From Martinezella calliandrae (GTDB lineage: Bacteria; Pseudomonadota; Alphaproteobacteria; Rhizobiales; Rhizobiaceae), in NCBI RefSeq assembly GCF_030272695.1, contig NZ_JARFYN010000005.1:124001-188000 (forward strand): DNA of 64,000 nucleotides, read 5' to 3'. Positions 1-10,167 of this stretch are shown here, in pieces (the first letter of the stretch is position 1; every line of letters begins with the position of its first letter). Under the pieces are notes generated by a model. That model was not told the DNA's origin. It ran no database searches and saw nothing but the letters and a program-made list of their open reading frames with translations. The position numbers were made by a program, and so were the translations under genes.

Positions 1-30
1 TCAAGGACCTGCATCGCTGGAGGTGCAATC

Positions 31-972
31 ATGGATTGGAAGGGACGTCGGCAATCCGACAATATCGAGGATGAACGCGGTTCTTCGCAGATGGGCGGCA
101 GTTCCGGGGGTGGTCCCTTCGGTGGCGGCGGCATGGGCTTTCCCGGCGGCGGCATGCGGCGCGGCGGCGGCTTGAGCATCAGCACCATTGTCATCCTGGT
201 GGTGATTTTTCTGGTGCTGAGGGCCATGGGCGTTGACGTCATTGGGCTGTTGCAGCAGAGCGGCGCCTTGGATGGCGGCACCGGCCCTGGCTACCAGCAG
301 AGTAATTCAAGCGGCGGCAGTGGCGCGCCTGCCAACGACGAGATGAAGCAATTCGTTGCTACGGTGCTTGCCGATACCGAAGACACTTGGACAGGCATCT
401 TCAAGTCGATGGGCAAAACCTATACCGATCCGAAGCTGGTGCTGTTTTCGGGTCGTTTCCCTTCAGCTTGTGGCACGGCCTCTGCCGCGACGGGGCCGTT
501 CTATTGCCCGAGCGATCAGAAGGTCTATCTCGATATGGCCTTCTTTCAGCAGATGAAGGATCAATTCGGCGCATCTGGTGATTTCGCGCAAGCCTATGTG
601 ATCGCCCATGAAGTCGGCCATCATGTTCAGGATTTGCTGGGGATTTTGCCGAAGTTCAATCAGGCGCGCCAGAATATGAGCGAGGTGGACGCCAACAAGT
701 TGTCTGTGCGCATCGAGCTGCAAGCCGATTGCTTTGCTGGCATCTGGGGTAAGTTCACCCAGCAGAAAGGCATCCTGCAGGCTGGCGACCTCGAAGAGGC
801 GCTGAATGCCGCGCAGCAGATCGGCGACGATACGCTGCAGAAGCGCAGCCAGGGCTATGTCGTCCCGGATAGTTTCAACCACGGCACTTCGGCGCAGCGT
901 GTGAAATGGTTCAAGCAGGGCTTCCAATCCGGCAAGCTCAGCGACTGCGATACGCTGAATAATCCGGTTTGA
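31..972 (+). CDS. Membrane-anchored neutral zinc metallopeptidase, YpfJ/KPN_02809 family
   Basis: The 313-aa protein has a Gly-rich N-terminus, one membrane segment at about residues 50-66, and a C-terminal zinc peptidase domain. The HEVGH motif at 193-197 supplies two zinc-binding His residues and the catalytic Glu. The downstream RIELQADCFAG stretch (Glu about 229) is the usual third ligand of this family. The N-in anchor suggests the catalytic domain faces the periplasm. Length and layout match the YpfJ family, whose substrate I do not know. GGAGGTG lies just before the ATG. It stands alone, convergent with the aldo/keto reductase. Confidence 0.9.
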   Translation: MDWKGRRQSDNIEDERGSSQMGGSSGGGPFGGGGMGFPGGGMRRGGGLSISTIVILVVIFLVLRAMGVDVIGLLQQSGALDGGTGPGYQQSNSSGGSGAPANDEMKQFVATVLADTEDTWTGIFKSMGKTYTDPKLVLFSGRFPSACGTASAATGPFYCPSDQKVYLDMAFFQQMKDQFGASGDFAQAYVIAHEVGHHVQDLLGILPKFNQARQNMSEVDANKLSVRIELQADCFAGIWGKFTQQKGILQAGDLEEALNAAQQIGDDTLQKRSQGYVVPDSFNHGTSAQRVKWFKQGFQSGKLSDCDTLNNPV

Positions 973-1019
973 CTTCTGGCGCCTTCTCCCCTCTTATCCG
1001 AGGGGAGAAGGCAAAGCCC

Positions 1020-2012
<993 letters not shown>

Positions 2013-2154
2013 TTCAGTTCTCCTTGGTCAGCGGCGCCGTCAGACTTGTTAGATCAAGTTCCTCGCGGACGGCGTCTTCGTGATCGGTTTTACTCCATCG
2101 GCTTTTGTGCGATAATCCTGGCAAATCGAAACGGGTTGTTTGGAATTTCGTACA

Positions 2155-3066
2155 ATGGATGATTTGCCACTTGCCGACCTCGATGCCTTCGCTGCTGTCG
2201 CCCGCGAGCGCAGTTTTCGTGAGGCGGCACGCAAGCGTCACGTCTCCGCGTCGTCGTTGAGTGAGGCGCTCCGACGGCTCGAGGAGCGGCTCGGCGTACG
2301 CCTGCTCAACCGTACCACCCGCAGCGTCACGCCGACAGAGGCCGGCGAGCGGCTGATCGAGCGGTTGGCGCCGGCGATAGGCGAGATCGCGACCGCGCTC
2401 GACGACATCAACACATTTCGCGACAGTCCTGGCGGGACGCTGCGGCTCAACGTGCCGACAATTGCCGCCATCGTCATCATGCCAGGGATCATCAACCGCT
2501 TCCTGCAAGCCTACCCGGGGATCTCGGTCGAAGTCGTCGCCGAAGACAGTTTTATCGATGTGCTGGCGGCGGGTTATGATGCCGGCGTTCGCTATGATGA
2601 GCGACTTGAACTGGATATGATCGCCGTCCCAATCGGGCCGCGGCAACAACGCTATGTCACCGCGGCGTCACCGGCCTATCTATCGGCGAACGGTACGCCC
2701 CGTCACCCGCGCGACATTCTGCACCATCGCTGCATCCGGCACCGCTTCGTCAGCGGCTCGGCTTTTCCCTGGGAGTACGAAAGGGAGGGCGAGACGATCG
2801 CCATTTCGCCGCCCATGGTTCTCGCGACGAATTCGGTCGACATCGAGCGTAGTGGCGCGGTGGAGGGGCTGGGCATCATCAGAACTTTCGCGGAATTCGT
2901 TGCACCACAGATCGAAAGCGGTGAGCTGATACCGCTTCTCGAAGATTGGGAAGCAGCTTTTTCCGGCCCGTTTCTCTATTACGCCAGTCGCCGCCACATG
3001 CCGGCGCCGCTTCGGGCCTTCGTCGACTTTGTGAAATTGGAGCAGCGCCGGCCGAACGAAGCATAA
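2155..3066 (+). CDS. LysR-family transcriptional regulator
   Basis: The 303-aa protein has an N-terminal winged HTH at about residues 5-62 (FAAVARERSFREAAR ... SSLSEALRRLEERLGVRLLNRTTRSV). A periplasmic-binding-like effector domain follows, of the CrgA-like group. I chose the ATG at 2155; a TTG five codons upstream is also in frame but less likely. It is divergently transcribed from the aldo/keto reductase across about 140 bp, the classical arrangement for LysR control of a neighbour. The effector is unknown. Confidence 0.92.
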   Translation: MDDLPLADLDAFAAVARERSFREAARKRHVSASSLSEALRRLEERLGVRLLNRTTRSVTPTEAGERLIERLAPAIGEIATALDDINTFRDSPGGTLRLNVPTIAAIVIMPGIINRFLQAYPGISVEVVAEDSFIDVLAAGYDAGVRYDERLELDMIAVPIGPRQQRYVTAASPAYLSANGTPRHPRDILHHRCIRHRFVSGSAFPWEYEREGETIAISPPMVLATNSVDIERSGAVEGLGIIRTFAEFVAPQIESGELIPLLEDWEAAFSGPFLYYASRRHMPAPLRAFVDFVKLEQRRPNEA

Positions 3067-3229
3067 GCGCCGTCCACATGCCAAGGATCAAAAAAATCGT
3101 TCGATAAATCAGGAAGATTGAAGCGTTCACTGATTGTTTCCGGCAAAATCTTTAGGTAAGGGGAACGCTTCGTTTTTTCGTTCACGTTCTGTCTCTTCAT
3201 GGAGATGGGGCCCCCCAGAGGCAAACTCC

Positions 3230-4486
3230 ATGATCGACCAGAAATTCGTACGTCGCGGCCTGTTCCTCGTCTTCGTCATCCTATTCCTGGACGTCATCGG
3301 CATCGCCATCATCATGCCGGTCATGCCGAAATACCTGGAAGAGCTGACGGGCGCTTCGGTCAGCGAGGCGGCCACCGATGGTGGCTGGCTGCTGCTTGCC
3401 TATGCGGCGATGCAATTTCTGTTCTCACCGCTGATCGGCAATTTAAGCGATCGTTTCGGCCGCCGGCCGGTCTTGCTTGCCTCTGTGTTAACTTTCGCGA
3501 TCGACAATTTTATCTGCGCCATGGCCGGCAGCTATTGGATATTGTTCGCCGGCCGCATCCTGGCCGGCATCAGCGGGGCGAGCTTCTCGACATGTTCGGC
3601 CTATATCGCCGACATCAGTACGGACGAGAACAGGGCAAAGAATTTCGGCCTGATCGGCATGGCCTTCGGCTTGGGTTTCGTGCTCGGGCCCGTCATTGGC
3701 GGGTTCCTCGGCGAACTCGGCCCGCGCGCACCCTTCTTTGGCGCGGCGGCGCTGGCGTTCCTAAACTTTATCGGCGCCTATTTCCTACTGCCGGAAACGC
3801 TGGAGCCGAGGAATCGCCGCCGTTTCGAGTTCTGGCGCGCCAGTCCGCTCGGGGCGCTGCGGCAGGTGCGCCGTTATCAGGGGCTCGGCTGGGTATTCAT
3901 CGTCATGTTCTTCAACTGGCTGGCGCATGGTGTCTTTCCGGCAGTCTGGTCCTTCGTCACCTCCTATCGATATGGATGGACCTCGTTGGAGATCGGCATT
4001 TCGCTTGGCACCTACGGCATTGGCATGGCGCTGGTCATGGGGCTTGCTTTGCCTCGCATCGTGGCCGTGCTCGGCGAATGGAAGACCGTCGTGCTCGGGC
4101 TTAGCTTCTCGGGCCTGGGCCTGCTGGGATATGCCTTCGCCTGGCAGGGCTGGATGGTCTATGTCGTCGTCGTGTTAACGGTGATCGAAAATGTGTCGGA
4201 TGCGCCATTGCGCTCCATCGCCGCAAGCAAGGTGCCGCCGTCGGCGCAGGGCGAGTTGCAAGGCGCTCTCGGCAGCCTCACCAGCATTACTGCGATCATC
4301 GGGCCGGTGCTGTTTCCCTATCTGTTTCGGTATTTTACCACGCCGACCGCACCCGTCGTATTCGCCGGTGCCCCGTTCATCATGTCAGCGATCCTGATCT
4401 TGGCAGCCGTGGTTGTCTTCGTTGCCAGGGTGCGCAAGGAAGAACCAAAGGCCATCGTCGAGCCGCCTGTTCAGGAAGTGGCCTAA
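3230..4486 (+). CDS. MFS transporter, TCR/Tet-like efflux group
   Basis: The 418-aa protein has 12 predicted membrane segments and the MFS motif A GNLSDRFGRRPVLL after TM2. The N-terminus (FLVFVILFLDVIGIAIIMPVMP) and the length resemble TetA-type proton-driven drug exporters. I chose the ATG at 3230 because the protein then begins directly before TM1; an upstream in-frame start would add 32 polar residues with no family counterpart. The substrate cannot be read from the sequence. It has its own upstream gap and appears monocistronic. Confidence 0.9.
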   Translation: MIDQKFVRRGLFLVFVILFLDVIGIAIIMPVMPKYLEELTGASVSEAATDGGWLLLAYAAMQFLFSPLIGNLSDRFGRRPVLLASVLTFAIDNFICAMAGSYWILFAGRILAGISGASFSTCSAYIADISTDENRAKNFGLIGMAFGLGFVLGPVIGGFLGELGPRAPFFGAAALAFLNFIGAYFLLPETLEPRNRRRFEFWRASPLGALRQVRRYQGLGWVFIVMFFNWLAHGVFPAVWSFVTSYRYGWTSLEIGISLGTYGIGMALVMGLALPRIVAVLGEWKTVVLGLSFSGLGLLGYAFAWQGWMVYVVVVLTVIENVSDAPLRSIAASKVPPSAQGELQGALGSLTSITAIIGPVLFPYLFRYFTTPTAPVVFAGAPFIMSAILILAAVVVFVARVRKEEPKAIVEPPVQEVA

Positions 4487-4490
4487 ATAA

Positions 4491-4517
4491 TCATCAGATA
4501 TTTTGATGATCTGATGA
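4491..4517. repeat. Inverted repeat after the MFS gene
   Basis: TCATCAGAT at 4491-4499 is exactly complementary to ATCTGATGA at 4509-4517, with a 9-nt loop, starting 5 nt after the stop codon. No T-run follows, so it may be an mRNA 3' stabilising hairpin or a weak terminator. Confidence 0.4.
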
Positions 4518-4633
4518 ATTCTTCAGCATCAAGGTCTTGCCGACTGGCTTTTTAGGCCAAGTTGCGTTAAGTCGACAAGCTTGCGCACCCCTAGGTAGGG
4601 CGATTTGCGCTGTCTTAAAATCGAGTTTTAGAG

Positions 4634-6031
4634 ATGGATATGCCAGTGGCTGCGCGCCCGTTCGCGCACGACAACAATAATTCGTGGTCTGCGCATCTTC
4701 GCGCCACCCTGGCGCTCGGCATCCCGCTGATCGGGGCGCAACTGGCGCAGCTTGGCATCAACACCACGGATGTGATGATCGTCGGCCGTCTCGGCGCCGA
4801 GCAATTGGCCGCCATGGTTCTTGCGGGCCAGTTCCTTTTTACGATTCTACTCTTCGGTTCCGGCTTTGCCATCGCCGTCGTGCCGCTGGTGGCGCAGGCC
4901 TATGGTCAAGGCGATGTCACGTCGGTTCGACGGGCATTGCGTATGGGTCTCTGGGCGGTCACCGTCTATTGGCTGATTGCGCAGCCGGCCTTTCTCTATT
5001 CCGAGCAGATCCTGTTGGCTGCGGGGCAGAAGCCCGACGTAGCGAAGCTTGCCAGCGATTATATCGCCATCGGCCATTTCGCCGTGCTGCCGGGCTTGCT
5101 CTATAACGTTATCCGCGCCTTGGTCAGCGCCATCGGCCGGGCTGGTGTCATCCTTTGTGTCACCATCACCATGCTGGTGATGAACGCGGTGCTTGCCTAT
5201 TGCCTGGTACTCGGCCATTTCGGCATGCCGGCGCTCGGGCTGCATGGCGCAGCCATGGTGTCGGTCGCAGTGCAGACAGCGGGCTTCCTGTTCATCGTCG
5301 CCTACGTGCAGAGCCGCAAAGAGACACGCCGCTACGAAATCTTCGTCCGCCTTTGGCGGCCGGATTGGCATGCGTTGTGGGAAGTCGTTCGCCTTGGTTT
5401 TCCGATCAGCGTCACGGTTCTGGCTGAAGTCAGCCTGTTTACGGCCGCGTCGCTGCTGATGGGGCAGATCGGCACGATCGAGCTCGCCGCCCATGGCATC
5501 GCGCTGCAATGGGCGTCGATCGCCTTCATGATCCCGCTTGGCCTCAGCCAGGCTGCAACAGTTCGGGTCGGGGTTGCTCACGGGCAGGGAGACCACGCGG
5601 GGCTGACGCGTGCGGCGATCGTCGTGATCATCGTTTCGAGCCTCATCTCGCTGTGTGGCAGCATCCTGTTCGCGACAGCGCCGGCCTGGCTCGGAAGCTG
5701 GTTTCTTGACGTCAAGTCGGCCGATGCGCCGCGGGTGCTTGCCTATGCCGCGCCGCTGATTGTCGTGGCTGGCCTGTTCCAGCTCGTCGATGGCCTGCAA
5801 TCGATCGCAAGCGGTCTGTTGCGTGGCCTGAAGGATGCGCGCGTGCCGATGATCCTGGCGCTGATCGCCTATTGGCCGATCGGCTTCTTCCTCGCCTGGC
5901 TGCTGGCATTCCCGCTCGGTTTCGGCGGCATCGGCATCTGGTTCGGCTTCCTGCTTGGTCTGGCCTCGGCGGCGGCGATGCTCTGCACGCGGTTCTACAT
6001 TCTGGTGCGTTCGCAGAAGATCCCCGACTGA
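4634..6031 (+). CDS. MATE family efflux transporter (NorM-like)
   Basis: The 465-aa protein has 12 hydrophobic segments in two homologous halves. Signature regions are IPLIGAQLAQLGINTTDVMIVGRLG near the N-terminus and PISVTVLAEVSLFTAASLLMGQIG at the start of the second half. MATE proteins export cationic drugs or metabolites using Na+ or H+ gradients; the substrate here is not predictable. The start chosen is the first ATG of the frame, followed by a short polar leader before TM1. Confidence 0.92.
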   Translation: MDMPVAARPFAHDNNNSWSAHLRATLALGIPLIGAQLAQLGINTTDVMIVGRLGAEQLAAMVLAGQFLFTILLFGSGFAIAVVPLVAQAYGQGDVTSVRRALRMGLWAVTVYWLIAQPAFLYSEQILLAAGQKPDVAKLASDYIAIGHFAVLPGLLYNVIRALVSAIGRAGVILCVTITMLVMNAVLAYCLVLGHFGMPALGLHGAAMVSVAVQTAGFLFIVAYVQSRKETRRYEIFVRLWRPDWHALWEVVRLGFPISVTVLAEVSLFTAASLLMGQIGTIELAAHGIALQWASIAFMIPLGLSQAATVRVGVAHGQGDHAGLTRAAIVVIIVSSLISLCGSILFATAPAWLGSWFLDVKSADAPRVLAYAAPLIVVAGLFQLVDGLQSIASGLLRGLKDARVPMILALIAYWPIGFFLAWLLAFPLGFGGIGIWFGFLLGLASAAAMLCTRFYILVRSQKIPD

Positions 6032-6120
6032 CAGTGGAATCGATCCTCGATCGAGACTGCTGACAAAAATTGACAGCAAGTTCGTCTATAGTCGTCTCAT
6101 ACCAAAGACGGGAGATGACC

Positions 6121-6693
6121 ATGACATTGAAAGCAAGCGATCATATTGATGCCGCGCTTTTCCCGCGGGAAGATTCCATTGATCAGGGCAGGATGGTTCG
6201 CCTCTTCCCTCACGCCAACGCGTCCGGCCGGCGTCCCGAACCGGCGCGGAAATCCTACTGGCTGGCAGTTGCCTGCGCTGAGCATGTTCGCCATGGCAGG
6301 GCACGGGGCTTCATGCAGGTTTGCCACGGCAAGCCCGGGCCGCTGAGGCGAGTGAAGCCGGGTGACGGCATCGTCTACTATTCTCCGTCGCTGACGATGG
6401 GGGACAAGGACGGCTTCCAGAGCTTCACGGCCATTGGCTATGTCCGTGACGGCGAGCCATATCCGGTGCAGATGGATTGCGCAAAAGCCTATCGGCGCGA
6501 TGTCGATTGGCTCGATGCGCCCGAACAGCCGCTCCGCCCATTGCTGGGCTGGCTGGAATTTACCCAGGACAAGAACTGGGGCTACAGACTGAGATCCGGA
6601 CTTGTCGCCTTTGGGGAGTCCGATTTCGAGTTCCTGCAGGAGATCATGACGAGCGAATTGGAAGTCGTGAAGCAGCGTCGCCTGCAGGCGTGA
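6121..6693 (+). CDS. EVE-domain (UPF0310) protein
   Basis: The 190-aa protein carries an EVE domain (PUA/YTH-like fold) from about residue 45: [32 protein letters not shown], then [11 protein letters not shown] and the FTAIGYV strand. Known EVE proteins bind modified bases in RNA or DNA, so a nucleic-acid reader role is likely. GGGAG at 6110-6114 supports the ATG at 6121. An ATG at 6115 would add two residues. The first 40 residues are not part of the domain. Confidence 0.85.
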   Translation: MTLKASDHIDAALFPREDSIDQGRMVRLFPHANASGRRPEPARKSYWLAVACAEHVRHGRARGFMQVCHGKPGPLRRVKPGDGIVYYSPSLTMGDKDGFQSFTAIGYVRDGEPYPVQMDCAKAYRRDVDWLDAPEQPLRPLLGWLEFTQDKNWGYRLRSGLVAFGESDFEFLQEIMTSELEVVKQRRLQA

Positions 6694-6731
6694 GCCGATG
6701 TGAAGACTTATTCCTCCCAAGTCGACGCATA

Positions 6732-6770
6732 AAAGAAGCCTCGGATTGGTTGCCAATCCGAGGCTTCTTT
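6732..6770. terminator. Bidirectional intrinsic terminator between the EVE gene and carA
   Basis: A perfect 18-bp stem (6732-6749 with 6753-6770) closes a 3-nt loop. One strand ends in TTT and the other in TTTT. It lies between two convergent genes, so it can stop transcription from both sides. Confidence 0.85.
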
Positions 6771-6793
6771 ATGAGTTCAGGCAGTCGGCTTGC

Positions 6794-8002
6794 TCAGGCG
6801 CGCTCGGCCATTGCCGCTTCGCCCTTCTTCTGCCGCACCAGATTGACGAAGCGGCGGAAGAGGTAGTGGCTGTCCTGCGGGCCGGGAGAGGCTTCCGGGT
6901 GATGCTGCACGGAGAAAACCGGCTTGCCGGAAACGCGCAGGCCGCAATTGCTTCCGTCAAAGAGAGAAATGTGAGTCTCTTCAACGCCTTCCGGCAGAGT
7001 ATTCGAGTCGACTGCGAAGCCGTGGTTCATCGATACGATCTCGACTTTGCCCGTCGTGTGGTCCTTGACTGGGTGGTTGGCGCCGTGGTGGCCCTGATGC
7101 ATCTTCGCCGTCTTGGCGCCAAGTGCGAGACCGAGCATCTGGTGACCGAGGCAAATGCCGAACAATGGGATGTCCGTCTTCAGTAGATCCTTGATGACCG
7201 GCACTGCATATTCGCCGGTCGCTGCCGGATCGCCCGGGCCGTTTGACAGGAAGATGCCATCCGGCTTCAGCGCCAGCACGTCTTCGGTGGATGCGGTGGC
7301 CGGCAATACGGTGACCTTGCAGTCGAGGCCGGAGAAGAGCCGCAGGATATTGCGTTTCACGCCATAATCGAGGCAGACGACGTGATACTTGGCATCGTCG
7401 GCGTTGAGTTCGCCATAGCCTTCGTTCCAGATCCAGGGCGTCTGCGACCATTGCGACGACTGGCCGGAGGTGGCGACCTTGGCAAGGTCGAGACCTTCCA
7501 AGCCACTCCAAGCCTTTGCGTCCGCCTTCAGCTGGTCGATATCGAACACACCGTTGGGATCATGGGCGATGACGCCGTTTGGCATGCCGTTTTCGCGGAT
7601 CCAGGCGGTCAATGCGCGGGTATCGATGCCACACATGCCAATAATGCCGCGAGCCTTCAGCCACTGGTCGAGATGCTTTGCGGCGCGGTAGTTCGATGGA
7701 TCGGTGATGTCGGCCTTGAAGATGACGCCGACGGCGCCGTGGCGGGCGGCCGGTGTCAGATCTTCGATATCTTCGTCGTTGGTGCCGACATTGCCGATGT
7801 GGGGGAAGGTGAAAGTGACGATCTGGCCGAGATAGGAGGGGTCGGTCAGGATCTCCTCGTAACCCGTCAGCGCCGTGTTGAAGCAAACTTCGGCCTGGAC
7901 CTTGCCGGTCGCGCCGATGCCCTTGCCTTCGATCACGGTGCCGTCGGAAAGAACGAGAAGGGCACTCGGCTTTTCAATTGTCCATGGGGCTGTCGCGGTC
8001 AT
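6794..8002 (-). CDS. carA: Carbamoyl-phosphate synthase small (glutaminase) subunit
   Basis: The 402-aa protein supplies ammonia from glutamine to CarB for carbamoyl phosphate, feeding arginine and pyrimidine synthesis. The N-terminal CarA domain (LLVLSDGTVIEGKGIG ... EVCFNTALTGYEEILTDPSY) is followed by a class I glutamine amidotransferase domain with GPGDP, the nucleophile in FGICLGHQMLGLALG and the His/Glu of QHHPEASPGP. I chose the ATG at 8002 because it gives the usual family length; upstream in-frame sequence has no counterpart. carB is not in the window. Confidence 0.97.
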   Translation of the reverse strand: MTATAPWTIEKPSALLVLSDGTVIEGKGIGATGKVQAEVCFNTALTGYEEILTDPSYLGQIVTFTFPHIGNVGTNDEDIEDLTPAARHGAVGVIFKADITDPSNYRAAKHLDQWLKARGIIGMCGIDTRALTAWIRENGMPNGVIAHDPNGVFDIDQLKADAKAWSGLEGLDLAKVATSGQSSQWSQTPWIWNEGYGELNADDAKYHVVCLDYGVKRNILRLFSGLDCKVTVLPATASTEDVLALKPDGIFLSNGPGDPAATGEYAVPVIKDLLKTDIPLFGICLGHQMLGLALGAKTAKMHQGHHGANHPVKDHTTGKVEIVSMNHGFAVDSNTLPEGVEETHISLFDGSNCGLRVSGKPVFSVQHHPEASPGPQDSHYLFRRFVNLVRQKKGEAAMAERA

Positions 8003-8312
8003 TATCATCCCGTTTCCGGCGTCGTGCGCGGCCTTGAAAAGACCGGGGGCTTCCGCCATGTTTGTCGCAGATTTGCGGCCGGCGACCTCAGTCGCGGCTC
8101 GAGACCTTAATATCGATCTAATGTGCAGGTGCTGGACATAACCAAACAAGGCGCGCCGGTCAATGCGCGCTCATCGTTTCCTGTCAAGGAATTCGCCGGC
8201 TTTCGGTCGATCCAACGCAATTGCAATGATCGCCGCTCATGGTCTATGAGACTGGCAACGTGAAATGAGAGGCCAGGTGATCGTCGCCCGGCCTGCTTAG
8301 GGAGTTAAAGAT
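8003..8312. other. Divergent intergenic region carA / yqeY
   Basis: About 310 bp lie between divergent genes and must hold both promoters. I see no confident promoter hexamers, leader peptide or riboswitch. Confidence 0.5.
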
Positions 8313-8765
8313 ATGATCCGCGAAACGCTTTCCAACGCCCAGAAGGATGCCATGAGGGCCAAGGATACGGCAAGGCTCTCGACTGTGCGCCTCGTCCTTT
8401 CCGCGATCAAGGACAAGGACATCGCCAATCGTGGTCTCGGCAAGGAACAGGCAAGCGACGACGAGATCCTCCAGTTGCTGGCCAAGATGGTCAAGCAGCG
8501 CGAAGAGTCCGTGAAGATCTATATGGATGGCGGCCGTCCGGAACTGGCCGACAAGGAGCGCGAGGAAATCGTTGTCATCCAAGGCTTCATGCCCGAGCAG
8601 CTTTCCGACGAGAAGGTGCGCGAAATCTGCGTCGCCGTCGTGGCCGAGCTTGGTGCGCAGGGCTTGAAGGACATGGGCAAATGCGTCGCCGCGCTGCGCG
8701 AGCGCTATGCCGGGCAGATGGATTTCGCCAAGGCTTCGGCGATCCTCAAAGAGCTTTTGAAGTAA
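8313..8765 (+). CDS. GatB/YqeY domain protein
   Basis: The 150-aa protein is a stand-alone version of the tRNA-binding C-terminal domain of GatB, as in YqeY. It begins MIRETLSNAQKDAMRAKD and includes RLSTVRLVLSAIKDKDI and the C-terminal GDMGKCVAAL-like segment LKDMGKCVAALRERYAGQMDF. Its role is thought to be tRNA-related but is unproven. A GGGAG ribosome site lies at about 8300. Its last 20 bp overlap tail to tail with the gene at 8746. Position beside carA is typical of rhizobia. Confidence 0.92.
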   Translation: MIRETLSNAQKDAMRAKDTARLSTVRLVLSAIKDKDIANRGLGKEQASDDEILQLLAKMVKQREESVKIYMDGGRPELADKEREEIVVIQGFMPEQLSDEKVREICVAVVAELGAQGLKDMGKCVAALRERYAGQMDFAKASAILKELLK

Positions 8766-9648
8766 GTTTCTGCCCTTCCATCGGCGCCGGCTCCGGCTGA
8801 GCGCCGAATGTCTCTTCAAAGACCGCGGCGATGATGGCGAATTTTTCGGCCTGATAATCCCAATATTCCTGAATAAAGCCACGCGACAGCCAGAAGGCGC
8901 TCTTTCCCGGCGTGCCCATCCAGCCGACGCTCCCCATAGCTGACGCCTTGCTCATCAGGCGCTTCACATGCGTTCTGGAGATAAGGAATCGGTCGCAGAT
9001 CTCCGTGAACGAAATCGGGCCAATGGCGGTTCTCGCCGTCATCGGATCGAACGTTTCGATACGGGAGATCAGGTAGTCCATCATCACGCCGCCGGAATTT
9101 GCCCAGGTGAAAAGATCGAAGGTTTCGCCGGGATGACGGACTTTGTCGCTGGCGATGATCCTTGTCGCGATCGCCGGCTGCAGTGCCGCAACGATCTGCG
9201 GCCGTTCGAGGAAGGTCATGGCCCGCATGCCGCCATCGAGGCTGTCGAGTAGCGCCAAGTGTATATGGAGCCAGTTGGCGAAGTTTTCGACCGCCGTTTC
9301 GGTCGGCTCCATCGGCCTCACGCGCCTGTTGGGCGCATCGGCTAGATAGCGCAGGTAGCGATAGGCCAGCATTTCGTGGATGAAGCTGATCGCCGTATTG
9401 TGGCTGGCGATCTCATGGCTGAGGACGTAGTCGGCAAAGCGGCCGGCATGGATGCCCGGTTGCCCTCCGTCGGCTCCGCCGTAAAACAGCGCAAAGCCCG
9501 CCTGTGCCATCAGCCAGCGTTGCTGCGACGCGAAAATCGAACTCATGCGCGGATTTTCAGCGTAGCCAGCAACCATCTGGCGCGAGCAGCTAAGAACAGT
9601 TGTGAAGAAGTTAAGATCAGATGCGAGTTCGTTTGCGGTCAACGACAT
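8746..9648 (-). CDS. Conserved protein with putative C-terminal winged-helix segment
   Basis: I do not recognise a named family for this 300-aa protein. Residues about 205-250 (SFTEICDRFLISRTHVKRLMSKASAMG) read like a helix-turn-helix, which suggests DNA binding. The rest is mostly helical with conserved-looking aromatic residues (HEMLAYRYLRYL). I chose the ATG at 9648; an upstream in-frame ATG at 9768 would add 40 low-quality residues. The 3' end overlaps the end of the convergent YqeY gene by 20 bp. Confidence 0.7.
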   Translation of the reverse strand: MSLTANELASDLNFFTTVLSCSRQMVAGYAENPRMSSIFASQQRWLMAQAGFALFYGGADGGQPGIHAGRFADYVLSHEIASHNTAISFIHEMLAYRYLRYLADAPNRRVRPMEPTETAVENFANWLHIHLALLDSLDGGMRAMTFLERPQIVAALQPAIATRIIASDKVRHPGETFDLFTWANSGGVMMDYLISRIETFDPMTARTAIGPISFTEICDRFLISRTHVKRLMSKASAMGSVGWMGTPGKSAFWLSRGFIQEYWDYQAEKFAIIAAVFEETFGAQPEPAPMEGQKLTSKAL

Positions 9649-9774
9649 GCAGGGGTTTCCCGATGAAATTGCGGAACTCATTGGCACGGCGAAGGTGATT
9701 GTCAATGAATTTGCTGTTGCTGTGATGGCGCGATGTCGATCGAATTTGCGAGCTGCCGCCAACGGCAAAAATAG

Positions 9775-9807
9775 AGAAGGCAGGAGCTGGGGAAGCTCCT
9801 GCCTTCT
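9775..9807 (-). terminator. Intrinsic terminator downstream of the 78-aa secreted protein gene
   Basis: A perfect 14-bp stem (9775-9788 with 9794-9807) encloses a 5-nt loop. On the minus strand it is followed by CTATTTTTG, giving a terminator for leftward transcription from 10167. Confidence 0.7.
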
Positions 9808-9871
9808 TGCGCTTTGCAGCCGTTTGATGACGCAGGGTGGGGCCCAAAAATCAAACGTCTATCGCAAAGGC

Positions 9872-9918
9872 ACTCAGGTGAGGCGGCGCCGGGGGTAGGG
9901 ATGGTGCCTCACCTGAGT
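9872..9918. repeat. 13-bp inverted repeat (hairpin)
   Basis: ACTCAGGTGAGGC at 9872-9884 is exactly complementary to 9906-9918. It sits 12 bp after the stop codon of the leftward 78-aa gene and before the terminator at 9775, so the transcript ends in two consecutive strong hairpins. Confidence 0.6.
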
Positions 9919-9930
9919 ATGGGGTGAACT

Positions 9931-10167
9931 TTACCTGATGATCCTGATTTGCTGAGGCGCGTCTTGCGTCTGAGACCAGGATACCTGAACCTGGATGCCG
10001 GCCCTGAGCGCGTGAACTTTCGCATCAACCGGCAATTGATCGCCGGCACCGGTATGAAGCACGTTTGTCGTGACCGCCGGGGCTACGCTGTCTGTCGTCG
10101 TAGCCGAGCTATAGGTAGCTGTGGCGAAGAGGGCAGCGGCAGCAAAGGGTACGAGCAGAACGCGCAT
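9931..10167 (-). CDS. Small secreted protein of unknown function
   Basis: The 78-aa product has a clear Sec signal (MRVLLVPFAAAALFATATYSSA), with cleavage likely near residue 22. The mature part of about 56 residues has no Cys and no recognisable domain. An excellent ribosome site (AGGAGAATTCAAAT before ATG) and strong downstream hairpins support a real, well-expressed gene. The mature protein should be periplasmic. Confidence 0.75.
   Translation of the reverse strand: MRVLLVPFAAAALFATATYSSATTTDSVAPAVTTNVLHTGAGDQLPVDAKVHALRAGIQVQVSWSQTQDAPQQIRIIR

Noticed and set aside
6070..6092. TTGACA and TATAGT before the EVE gene as a promoter
   Set aside because: The hexamers are only 11 bp apart, too close for a sigma-70 promoter.
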